Source: Desulfuromonadales bacterium (lineage in GTDB: Bacteria > Desulfobacterota > Desulfuromonadia > Desulfuromonadales > BM103). Taken from it: a stretch of DNA of 47,670 nt. The notes beneath the pieces are model-generated. The model saw only the letters and a program-made list of their open reading frames with translations. It had not been told where the DNA came from and searched no databases. Location of the stretch: positions 1 to 47,670 of the forward strand of contig JAMPXI010000005.1 of NCBI GenBank assembly GCA_023701265.1, in the 5' to 3' direction. The position numbers and the translations under genes were made by a program. Below are positions 40,901 through 47,670 of the stretch, piece by piece (positions within the stretch are counted from its first letter, which is position 1; each line of letters begins with the position of its first letter).

Positions 40901-42038
40901 CCGCGGCCACGTGATACCTGCCGGCGCCATCACCGATCGTCCTGGCGTCGCCATGACACTTTTCGCAATATCCGGCAGCCACCCCATCCATCTGATCGTT
41001 CCAGTAAGTGAACTTCTGGTTTGCGTCCAGTACGCCGGCGGAGCTGTAATCGAGTCCGCTCACCGCGCCATAGGTGGTGGTCGTGGCGTTCTTGCGCAGC
41101 ATGTAGTAGTTGGGTGCCACCGGGTCATAGGAGTGCCCGCTGTGGCAGACCATGCAGCCGGCTTTTTCTCCGGATGCGTCGCCGTGTGCCTGATAGGTAT
41201 GGCAGGTTCGACAGAGTGCCGATTTGTCGGCGCGCCCGGCACCATCCACGCGCAGCAGCTTGCCGTCGCCGCCGCCCGAGGACAGGGTGGCAAAATTTTC
41301 CGGAATATCCGCCGTGATTGCGTTGGAATCGGCGAAGTGCGTCTGGTGGCAGCTGCCGCAGAGAAGCTTGCCGCCGAACAGACTGATCCGGCCATCGGTG
41401 CCGAGATCGCCGTCATCCTCCGGCGGGGCCGCCGCATACCTGCCGGGGTGGGCTGCCGCCGCGGCGGTATAGTCGATGTTGACCGGATGGGTCACGTTGG
41501 TCATGCCGGACCCCTGATTCCAGGTGACGTGGCACGCCAGGCACATCTGCTGGGCAGAGCCCGGGCCGGTGACCAGGAGTTGGGGGTTGGTGCGGTCGGC
41601 ATGCGGATTGTGGCAGCGGGAACAGGTGACTTTCCCCTGGGACGACCCGAAACGGCTGTAGAATTGCGGGTGAAGCGTGCGGGACGGCGCCACTGCGCCG
41701 GCGCGGGGCTGCGCATCGGGAGCGCCCCAGTTGTGCGAGGTCTGCCCGCTGCCGGCAAGCGCGCCGGGGTTGTAGCCCATGGCATTGCTCGCATCGATAT
41801 TGTTGAAGGCGGAATTGGTCGAACCGGTCGTGCCGTCACCCAACGCCATGTTCAGCGTGTCGTCATGGCAGGAGAGGCAGACGTTGCCGCCGCCGAGCTG
41901 TTCAACCGACAGGCTCGGAATATGGCAGTTCTTGCAGTCGAAGGTGTGAACAGCGGTTTCTGCCGTGATGGTGTCGGGAATCAGGTATGCCAGAAGTGCG
42001 AAAAGAAGTGCGACGAATAAAACCCGTGTTGTTGCCAT
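34914..42038 (-). CDS. Giant exported multiheme cytochrome with Fn3-like repeats and a haem-free C-terminal domain (protein B)
   Basis: ~2374 aa; by eye 27 haem motifs in residues ~37-1261 (23 CXXCH, 3 CX4CH, 1 CX3CH), then Fn3-like repeats, then a ~400-aa haem-free domain. ATG 42038 with AGGAGG RBS; the track start 42044 is GTG. Confidence 0.93.
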   Translation of the reverse strand: MATTRVLFVALLFALLAYLIPDTITAETAVHTFDCKNCHIPSLSVEQLGGGNVCLSCHDDTLNMALGDGTTGSTNSAFNNIDASNAMGYNPGALAGSGQTSHNWGAPDAQPRAGAVAPSRTLHPQFYSRFGSSQGKVTCSRCHNPHADRTNPQLLVTGPGSAQQMCLACHVTWNQGSGMTNVTHPVNIDYTAAAAAHPGRYAAAPPEDDGDLGTDGRISLFGGKLLCGSCHQTHFADSNAITADIPENFATLSSGGGDGKLLRVDGAGRADKSALCRTCHTYQAHGDASGEKAGCMVCHSGHSYDPVAPNYYMLRKNATTTTYGAVSGLDYSSAGVLDANQKFTYWNDQMDGVAAGYCEKCHGDARTIGDGAGRYHVAAAICTECHLHSQGDGTFVAGCTTCHGVPPGTATLGGPNGLVNMPGTTGSSMAGAHNAHSVGKPYPCSTCHLNSVGSGAKHISIAPQTVTLGFSLFNGAYVGGTYNGQAAVAYDTSQATTTVSRDGTRTCVNIYCHGGTMASNGGTDTTPVWNDASTGTCGKCHGATSTSPPQSGSHRTHVMNDTWWYAPNTESPFNNYIYGRNLACFTCHNNAAAAHVDGKTEWSFDTTVRPWLAGARYKGGMSGAAAPVPGIYGQCSNLYCHSIVQTSTGGALTGQAGEYKTPTWGTRLEGNCGSCHYADQGHSFWAGRGMSFTEISSGSHPKHLTYLTTAVGGGSNGPSRCGACHNYAGSDDLAGCASLCHNQGSLHVNHQIDVKFPPTKYGASAAYSGTPGPGDGYGTCANVNCHGAAAPVWGVTEVCGGCHTVVQGNRAAITGQFAGNSHHVQGTSLTGQHCYQCHWEANGDGTVNQTYHGGTSAALIDLVVYGTAARPTSYTGGATAIQYKTDGSRGEITKLNSHCLGCHSDANDAATPFGDGKTPKQYAWDGTSVARRYSQAGTTPWGKYGGANVTPKNAQSKAYSAHGNATANQGGWDLGETWSNTRIGTVNVACYDCHNSHGSNVAGKTTSYASATVNGGLLKDTQASKGGYTATYKPVAGGTVGTSNVRNAGASLCFDCHLNAASSESKPWGYQSTFGAAQPILGYYDTPDLAPGNAGAEQRYPYKAIPAYKGGHFGASSPLQSPAMASINGLCTPCHDPHGVSPSLGASQQYGVPLLKGTWLTSPYKEDVAPDSNNTGLSVGEFLHIDQNTFGNYWDLNTLVAGITQTDTQFAGLCLNCHPKTSLTGTTHAWNSKDRVHEAVKGWKTANGNFKHNYSCSKCHTPHIGSSLPRLMVTNCLDPTHKGRTGGIPYPATSGSGDGGSGRIPGSNACHEGNTGAGTNQRWNQVTPWYGETATLAITSGPTTGQSSDYWSGNRAFVTWDTNIASNSFVDYGPTAAYGLTATDGTWVNTHNVGVSVGSWPTGLPNHSTFNYRVRSTSVKGQQVASGDRTAYLNLPPNPVSSVISPSPYSSPACPTACSLTFSWNPTTDPDGGPIQYLVEVDNDSSYGSIDATSGWISATSVTLGPLASNTYWYWRVKARDTNHPEVVSTSYPYYWFRTAQPTPTTPTNLSTPANPTCTGSCSVDLSWTASSNGGPGPFQYYVQIDDDPAFATPNATLAWVSGTVTGSTVTVPSGTLATAKTWYWRVKARDANATTPESAYSSRASFLIYEASTTPGVPTPKDEANLYCTGSCLVNLAWFPGVNNPNYGAVEYELQIDDDPGFGSVDANAPWTIATDANVTLNVSLPTVDKTWYFRVRSRYQAHTAVPSDWSPAKSFHLIYPTPSKPSGLAAPADTVCPGGCSIALSWSPSTSYGGGPFDYQVEVDTVTAFNSINKKVLTWNPATTASVAFGVADVGKTWYWRVQARDISNVAALSSWSNTASFRTLTVSPPAAPTIISHGSFDSGCADTPVTVSWNPVTSPDGDSVQYYVHTDSFGDSGWLPAGTTSWSFTMYAGWGVTWQVMARDAVHQDASSTWSAAEYFYDVGSGCWTSSCPLVFGWTGDSYSYMTDLAGPILALRPTAADRAVTQYHPELAAVNGLVPGSDGQFHVKIRESLPEITYLDTATLLAVDAPEGYEVHTSWGEATYVYGYVNPFKIYTAKDALAPVSAYDRNGNDALAAMLSVDNTPAHLEPFDAGFYYTVDFGPVEHPEFAKLLIDGWTLFGSESLPATQLVAPAIHVVDQTGNWVKVKSFGTPTGDLKTMVVDLANVFLSNDHRIRIYTGMRPKSRWLIDRIRLDQSAPVDVNVLELPAMTADLQFAGNAIHAMSNLSSRIVATDATLPVNPEYPSYGKFTRYGDVTPLLSSSDDKFVIMREGDKVDVSFPVPDQPQSGFARSFFVKSDLYYKSLRVTNTVEPLPFHGMSSFPYPATESYPEDADHQQYLQEYNTRTYSP
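36170..37700 (-). repeat. Tandem Fn3-like coding repeats in protein B, four carrying a CX3C pair
   Basis: CPTACSLTFSW, CTGSCSVDLSW, CTGSCLVNLAW, CPGGCSIALSW plus a degenerate fifth (SGCADTPVTVSW); each followed by a TWYWRV(K/Q)ARD or equivalent strand. Confidence 0.8.
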
Positions 42039-42206
42039 TGCCACCTCCTGCTCCCCCCCGGGAAAAGGTGAAATCGCGTACAGGTTTAGTCAAAAAGCGA
42101 AACGCGACCTATGGGCCGGCCATGGAAGAAGAAGTCCATCAGCCATAAGCTTTGTTGGTCCGGCTCGCTGGTCAGAGCAAGAATTTTACGAGTCACCACG
42201 GTAAAG

Positions 42207-42223
42207 TTGCAATATTTGAGCCA
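42207..42223 (-). promoter_or_regulatory. Sigma-54 (RpoN) -24/-12 promoter of the 27-haem cytochrome gene
   Basis: Minus strand TGTTGGCTCAAATATTGCAACTTT: GG (42222-42221)-N10-GC (42210-42209). Confidence 0.75.
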
Positions 42224-42263
42224 ACATTTTGAAATCACTAACAATTATATCTTTGGTAAGAAT

Positions 42264-42280
42264 TTTTTCATCATGAAAAA
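42264..42280. repeat. Small palindrome upstream of the RpoN promoter
   Basis: tttttcat-c-atgaaaaa, perfect 8-bp arms, about 42 bp upstream of the -24 element. Confidence 0.5.
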
Positions 42281-42561
42281 TCAGCTCAACTACTCGGCAA
42301 TGGCAGGGTGGCCGTTACCGACGGGCTTTAACGACAGCACGTTCCTTTTGGCCCACCCGGTGGCACCGTTATTTCACTCATCCGGTAGTGATCGGGATTT
42401 CCTTGGCTATTCTTGCGTTTATGCGTGATTATATAGTGCTTGAGTCCCCTGGTTACGTGCAGGGCTTGCTCTAAACATTTAAAATGGTTAATTGTTTTCT
42501 GTTTGGTATGATCCTGGCCATTGTTTGAAACCAATCATCTTCATGCGAAAACCATAGCTGA

Positions 42562-44289
42562 ATGTCCCATCGCCTGATCGACAAATACCGCCAGCGTCTC
42601 GCCGCCGAAACCGGCCTGGCTGCCAACCCCTGGGGGGGGCGGCTGAGCGTGGCGCTGGTCTATCCCAATACCTACCACCAGGGGATGAGCAACCTCGGGG
42701 TGCAGGCTGTCTACCAACTGCTCAACAGCCGCAGCGACACGCTTTGCGAGCGTTTTTTCCTGCCTGATCCCGAGGATCTCGCCGAACATCAGCGCACCGG
42801 TTTCCCGCTGGTCTCCCTCGAAACCCAGCGCCCGTTGGCTGACTTCGACCTGGTCGCCTTCTCCATCTCCTTCGAGAACGACTATCTCAATCTGCCGACC
42901 CTGTTTGAATTGGGGCAGTTGCCACTTTGGCAAGCGGCGCGTGATGCTCGCCAGCCGCTGGTGCTGTGCGGCGGAGTCTGCGCTTTTCTCAATCCCGAAC
43001 CCCTGGCTGAGATCATGGACCTGTTCGCCGTGGGGGAGGCCGAGGCACTGCTCACCCCTCTGCTTGACGCGATCCATCAGGCCGGCAGCCAGGAGCGGGC
43101 AAGTTTACTGGAGGATCTGGCTGCCCTGCCGGGAATCTATGTCCCGTCCCGGTACCGGGTCAATTATTTCGCTGACGGGGCCTTGCAGGCAATGACGCCT
43201 TTGCGGGGTGCGCCGGAGCGGGTCGAACGGCAGTGGCTGGCAGCGCTGGATGGTTTTCAGGCCCATACCTGCGTGGCCACCCCCGAAACTGAATTTGGCG
43301 GCATGCAGTTGGTCGAGGTGTCGCGCGGCTGTCCGCGCGCCTGTCGCTTCTGCGCCGCGGGGTTCATCTACCGGCCGTTTCGCGAGCATTCGCCGGAACA
43401 TCTGCAGCGGATGCTCTTCGCCGCCGAGGACGGCCCCGGCAGGGTCGGTCTGGTGGCGGCCGCGGTCAGCGACTACGGCGACCTTGCCAAGATCGGTGCC
43501 GCCATCCTCGATGCCGGTGGCGAAATATCGGTTTCCAGTGTGCGCATCGATGCCATTTCACCGCAGCAGATCGCGGTACTGGCACGCTCCGGGCACAAGA
43601 CCCTGGCACTGGCCCCTGAAGCTGGCAGTCAGCGCATGCGCGACGTGGTCAACAAGGGGATCGACCAGGCGCAAATCCTGGCTGCAGTCCGGATGATTGC
43701 TGACGGGGGCGTCCCGAACCTCAAGCTCTACTTCATGGTCGGGCTGCCGGGAGAGACAGATGAAGACGTGGCGGCCATCGGCGAGTTGACCGGAAAGATC
43801 AGGCAGGTCTGGGAAGAGGTCGGGCGGGCACGTGGCCGGCTCGGCCGTCTGGTCCTGTCGGTCAACCCGTTCGTCCCCAAACCGTGGACGCCGCTGCAGT
43901 GGGCGCCGATGGAGCCGGTAAGCCGGCTCGAAAAGAAGTATCGCCTGCTGCAGAAGATGATCAGACCGCTGGCCAATGTCGATCTGCAGTGCGAGTCGCT
44001 GCGCAGCGCCGAGTTGCAGGGGCTGTTGGCCCGGGGCGATCGCCGTTGCGGACAGCTCCTGCCGCTGCTCGCTGCCGGCAGGAGTCTCAAGGCGGCCTGC
44101 CGCGAGGTCGGCCTCGACGCGACTTTTTATCTCCACCGTGAACGTGGGGCGGACGAACTGTTCCCTTGGGAGATCATCGCCCAGGGGGTGCGGCGGGACT
44201 ATCTTCGGCGCGAGTACCAGGATGCCCTGACCGCAACGCCAGGAGCGGTCTGCAGCCCCGGCTGCCGCCGCTGCGGGATGGTCTGCTGA
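42562..44289 (+). CDS. B12-binding/radical SAM family protein
   Basis: N-terminal cobalamin-binding-like region (SVALVYPNTYHQGMSNLGVQAVY), radical SAM CPRACRFC (CX3CX2C), Cys-rich C-terminus CSPGCRRCGMVC. Confidence 0.88.
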   Translation: MSHRLIDKYRQRLAAETGLAANPWGGRLSVALVYPNTYHQGMSNLGVQAVYQLLNSRSDTLCERFFLPDPEDLAEHQRTGFPLVSLETQRPLADFDLVAFSISFENDYLNLPTLFELGQLPLWQAARDARQPLVLCGGVCAFLNPEPLAEIMDLFAVGEAEALLTPLLDAIHQAGSQERASLLEDLAALPGIYVPSRYRVNYFADGALQAMTPLRGAPERVERQWLAALDGFQAHTCVATPETEFGGMQLVEVSRGCPRACRFCAAGFIYRPFREHSPEHLQRMLFAAEDGPGRVGLVAAAVSDYGDLAKIGAAILDAGGEISVSSVRIDAISPQQIAVLARSGHKTLALAPEAGSQRMRDVVNKGIDQAQILAAVRMIADGGVPNLKLYFMVGLPGETDEDVAAIGELTGKIRQVWEEVGRARGRLGRLVLSVNPFVPKPWTPLQWAPMEPVSRLEKKYRLLQKMIRPLANVDLQCESLRSAELQGLLARGDRRCGQLLPLLAAGRSLKAACREVGLDATFYLHRERGADELFPWEIIAQGVRRDYLRREYQDALTATPGAVCSPGCRRCGMVC

Positions 44290-44412
44290 TCTCTCGAAAA
44301 GATAACCGGATCTCTTGACAACCCCGGTCGCCGTGATTGACTAGAGCAAGGCCGTTACAGCGCGAAAAAGAGCGTCCCCGGTCGCTCAATCACCCCCCTT
44401 GGAGAAGATCTC

Positions 44413-44931
44413 ATGAGCCAGGAAAGACAAGGTGCCGTCACGTTCAAAGGAAATCCGATGACCCTGGTGGGACTGCCGGTCAAGCCCGGTGAGGCCGCCC
44501 CCGATTTCCGCGTGGTCGACAACACCCTCCAGCCGGTAACGCTGGCCAGCAGCGCCGGCAAGATCCGGTTGATCACCACGGTTCCGTCCCTCGATACCCC
44601 GGTTTGCGACACCATGACCCGTACCTTCAACCAGGATGCGGCGAAGCTGCCGGACAACGTGCTGGTCTACACCATCAGCCTCGATCTGCCGTTTGCCCAG
44701 AAGCGCTGGTGCGGCAATGCCGGCATCGACCGGGTGCAGACTCTCTCCGACTACCAGGAGCGCTCCTTTGCCCTCAATTACGGGCTGCTGATCAAGGAGC
44801 TGAAGCTGATGGCCCGCGCTGTGCTCGTCATCGATGTCAAGGATCGAGTCAGCTATCTGCAGCTTGTCCCGGAAGTGACCAACGAGCCGGACTATGCGGC
44901 GGCGCTGGCGGCGGTCAGAGCCCTGCTCTGA
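44413..44931 (+). CDS. tpx: Thiol peroxidase
   Basis: VTFKGNPMTLVG...GEAAPDFRVVD...TVPSLDTPVCDTMTRTFN; resolving Cys in KRWCGNAGI. Confidence 0.95.
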   Translation: MSQERQGAVTFKGNPMTLVGLPVKPGEAAPDFRVVDNTLQPVTLASSAGKIRLITTVPSLDTPVCDTMTRTFNQDAAKLPDNVLVYTISLDLPFAQKRWCGNAGIDRVQTLSDYQERSFALNYGLLIKELKLMARAVLVIDVKDRVSYLQLVPEVTNEPDYAAALAAVRALL

Positions 44932-44957
44932 CGTTTTTCCGACAACAGCATCATTCG

Positions 44958-44994
44958 ACGGCCTGTCCCTTTTCGGGGCCGGCCGTTTTTCTTG
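44958..44994 (+). terminator. Terminator after tpx
   Basis: acggcctgtcccttttcggggccggccgtttttctt. Confidence 0.75.
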
Positions 44995-45068
44995 ACAGTT
45001 GAATGATGTCCCTGATAAAAATAACTGATTTCTAAGAGTCGTTTCATCCCCGCTCCGTCGAGGCCATC

Positions 45069-46988
45069 ATGGATGATTGCAAAACCATCACTTGTCGTCT
45101 GATTCGCCTGATCACCTTCATCGACCTGCCGATCAAAAAGAAGTTCCATCTGTTTGGCATCGGTGTGCTCTTCTGGTTCATGGTGATGGCCGGGTTGACG
45201 GTGATCGGAATGTGGGGGATCAGCACCCGTTACAATCAGATCGTCAACCATGCCGTCCCCCAGGACAAGGTGGTGCAGAAGATCATCCGCAACCTGCAGG
45301 CGATGACCATCGATGCCTCCAACATCGTCAAGGCCAACGAAAAGGTGACGGTAACGCTCCTGCAGGATCTTTCGACCAAGCGACTGCGCGATGTGCGCGA
45401 ATTCAGCACGGCGCTTGCCGTGGGCGGAGAAGTCAACGACTATTCGCACGATTCCGGCACGCTGCTGGAAACCCTGCATACCACCTCGCTGACCGGCAAT
45501 CCGGAAGGGGTCGCCTATGTGCGTGAACTGAACACCCTGATCGACCAGATCGACCAGTCGTACAGCGCTTTTTCCCAGCACAAGTTGCAGGTTCTGGATG
45601 GGACTGCGGAAAACGGCGTAGTTCTCGCGGGAAAGTTTGACGACCTGGAAACGAAAATCCACGGTGCCAGTCAGCTCTCCAGCAACTTCTCTTCAAAACT
45701 TTCGGACCTCTACCATAAGTCGGCGGACACGATCTCGGAGATTATCCGGACGACCGTTCTGACCATTATCGCCGTACTGCTGGTGGCGGTGATCCTGCTG
45801 GGAATCTTCACGCGCTGGATCTCTCAGGCCCTGGCCAAGCCGATCGGGGAGATCATCGAGCAGATTCATTCGGTGGGGACCGGGGACGTCGATCTGACCA
45901 ACAAGATTCAGATCACTTCGCGTGATGAGATCGGTCAGCTCTCGCAGGAATTCAACGGCCTGATGGACACGGTCTACTCAATGACCATGTTCAAAAAGGT
46001 GATCGAGGAGGATACGAACCTCGAGGATGTTTATGCCCGCCTTGGCGAGGTGTTCCGCGGTGAACTGGGGCTCGAGGATTTTGTGATCTACGAGATCAGT
46101 GAGAACCAACGCGACATGGTGCCGGTCTATCCGCTGGCGCTTGATGCCAAGGCGTTGGCCTGTAGTGCCGATATCCTGACTAATTGCGAACTGTGCCGAG
46201 CCAAGAAGACCGGGCACGAGATCTCCTCGCTGGCCTATCTCCAGGTCTGCAAGCAGTTCAAGCAGGAAACCGGCAAGGTGCACATCTGCATCCCGATGAT
46301 GATCGCTGGCCGCGCCGGCGGCGTGGTGCAGTTCCTGTTTGACGACCCGCAAGGGGATCAGGCGCGGATCGAGATGATCCATGAGAAGATCTTCAAGGCC
46401 GAGGCCTACCTGAAGCAATCGCTGTCGGTCATCGAGGCCAAGCGCCTGATGAACACGTTGCGCGAATCAGCCCTCAAGGATCCGTTGACCGGCCTGTACA
46501 ACCGCCGTTTCCTGCAGGATCATGCCAACCATATCATTTCCGGGACGTTGCGGCGGAAGAAGTGCCTTGGCATGATCATGTGCGATCTCGACTATTTCAA
46601 GCAGGTCAACGATCAGCACGGTCACGATGTCGGCGATGTCGTCCTCAAGGATACCGCGCAGCTGATCCTCAAGGGGGTGCGTGACGCCGATATCGTCCTG
46701 CGTTTCGGCGGCGAGGAGTTCTTCATCCTGCTCACCGATATCAATCCGGGCGATGCCATTATCGTCGCTGAAAAAATTCGCGCAAGCTTCGATGAGAACA
46801 AGTTCAAAATTCCGAGCGGCGTCCTGAAAAAGACCCTGAGCCTCGGAGTGAGCGAATTCCCGAACGACAGCGAAGGGTTCTGGCAGTGCATCAAATATGC
46901 GGACGTGGCTCTCTACAAGGCCAAGGAGACCGGCCGCAACAAGGCCATCCAGTTCGACCCCAAGATGTGGGAAGGGGAGCAATTTTAA
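45069..46988 (+). CDS. Membrane diguanylate cyclase: periplasmic sensor, HAMP, Cys-rich GAF-like region, GGDEF
   Basis: Two TM segments; HAMP (ISQALAKPIGEIIEQIHSVGTGDVDLTNKI); DPLTGLYNRR...CDLDYFKQVNDQHGHDVGD...RDADIVLRFGGEEF. Confidence 0.92.
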   Translation: MDDCKTITCRLIRLITFIDLPIKKKFHLFGIGVLFWFMVMAGLTVIGMWGISTRYNQIVNHAVPQDKVVQKIIRNLQAMTIDASNIVKANEKVTVTLLQDLSTKRLRDVREFSTALAVGGEVNDYSHDSGTLLETLHTTSLTGNPEGVAYVRELNTLIDQIDQSYSAFSQHKLQVLDGTAENGVVLAGKFDDLETKIHGASQLSSNFSSKLSDLYHKSADTISEIIRTTVLTIIAVLLVAVILLGIFTRWISQALAKPIGEIIEQIHSVGTGDVDLTNKIQITSRDEIGQLSQEFNGLMDTVYSMTMFKKVIEEDTNLEDVYARLGEVFRGELGLEDFVIYEISENQRDMVPVYPLALDAKALACSADILTNCELCRAKKTGHEISSLAYLQVCKQFKQETGKVHICIPMMIAGRAGGVVQFLFDDPQGDQARIEMIHEKIFKAEAYLKQSLSVIEAKRLMNTLRESALKDPLTGLYNRRFLQDHANHIISGTLRRKKCLGMIMCDLDYFKQVNDQHGHDVGDVVLKDTAQLILKGVRDADIVLRFGGEEFFILLTDINPGDAIIVAEKIRASFDENKFKIPSGVLKKTLSLGVSEFPNDSEGFWQCIKYADVALYKAKETGRNKAIQFDPKMWEGEQF

Positions 46989-47042
46989 AGGGCGCCTTGC
47001 ACCTGGGCATTTTTGATCGGCCTTGATGTAAAAGTTTTTCTA

Positions 47043-47071
47043 CCCCTGCTATTTTTGCGGGGGTTTTTTAA
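47043..47071 (+). terminator. Terminator after the diguanylate cyclase gene
   Basis: cccctgctatttttgcgggggtttttta. Confidence 0.8.
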
Positions 47072-47138
47072 TGCAAACGGTCGCCCTCAGGGGCGGAGTG
47101 CGGTATGCTGAAACACCAATTCAGAGAAGGAGGAGGTC

Positions 47139-47670
47139 ATGTCTGAAGGAACCCTGCTGCTGGAAAAAGGCGACGGCATCGCCCTGATCACGATCAATAA
47201 CCCCCAGGCGCTCAACGCCCTGACCGTGGCGACCTTCCAGGCGCTCGAGCAGATGCTGGCCGGTCTTGAGACCGACGAAGCCGTGCGCGTGGTGCTCCTG
47301 ACCGGCGCCGGGGAGAAAGCCTTCGTCGCCGGCGGCGACATTCGCTATCTCGACAGTCTGACAGTGGAAGGGGCACGTGCCTTTGCCCTCCAGGCTCAGC
47401 GGCTCTACGAACGGATCGAAACCTTCCCCAAACCGGTCATTGCCGTCATCAACGGCTACGCTCTGGGTGGTGGCTGTGAACTGGCCATGGCCTGCGACTT
47501 GCGGATTGCTGCAGAGACCGCCAGGCTCGGTCAGCCTGAGGTCAAGTTGGGAATCATCCCCGGCTTCGCCGGAACTCAGCGGTTGGCACGCCTGGTTGGC
47601 AAGGGGCGGGCCAAGGAACTGGTCTTCACCGGCGAGATGATCGATGCCCGCGAGGCGTGGCGGATCGGTC
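47139..47670 (+). CDS. Enoyl-CoA hydratase/isomerase (crotonase) family, truncated by window end
   Basis: RBS ggaggt, ATG 47139; MSEGTLLLEKGDGIALITINNPQALNALT...AFVAGGDI...NGYALGGGCELAMACDLRIA. Confidence 0.93.
   Translation, partial: MSEGTLLLEKGDGIALITINNPQALNALTVATFQALEQMLAGLETDEAVRVVLLTGAGEKAFVAGGDIRYLDSLTVEGARAFALQAQRLYERIETFPKPVIAVINGYALGGGCELAMACDLRIAAETARLGQPEVKLGIIPGFAGTQRLARLVGKGRAKELVFTGEMIDAREAWRIG

Noticed and set aside
30270-42038. CRISPR-like regularity from repeated tggcag/cagtag haem-codon motifs
   Set aside because: The periodicity is coding (Cys-His codons in haem repeats) with variable spacing, not a CRISPR array.
42111-42428. 105-aa plus-strand ORF in the intergenic region
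   Set aside because: Overlaps the predicted minus-strand leader and RpoN promoter, no RBS seen, no domain recognised.

Overview
The window looks like a Geobacter/Desulfuromonas-type deltaproteobacterial chromosome; this is inferred from protein content and gene order, with no database search. (1) 1-8.8 kb is housekeeping: trmD 3' end, rplS, rnhB, yraN, nadE, rsmI, a single-domain response regulator, acyP, ligA and a CorC/HlyC-type CBS protein. (2) 8.9-27.0 kb is a complete dcw cluster: mraZ-rsmH-ftsL-ftsI-murE-murF-mraY-murD-ftsW-murG-murC-murB-ddl-ftsQ-ftsA-ftsZ. (3) 27.1-42.0 kb is the accessory core. Three large exported multiheme cytochrome genes lie on the minus strand (transcription order 42038->34914, 34502->30270, 30259->27158). 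They carry 27, 34 and 3 candidate haem c motifs by hand count (64 in total), including CX4CH and CX3CH variants. The two giant genes are partial paralogues with divergent C-terminal halves, and each is preceded by a matching sigma-54-type (GG-N10-GC) promoter and a ~160-nt leader. (4) 42.5-47.7 kb holds a B12-binding/radical SAM protein, Tpx, a HAMP/GGDEF diguanylate cyclase and a truncated enoyl-CoA hydratase. The best candidate for an undescribed system is the sigma-54-controlled giant cytochrome/Fn3 locus. Two palindromic repeat structures, at 107-199 and overlapping the nadE stop codon at 3822-3868, are also worth checking.
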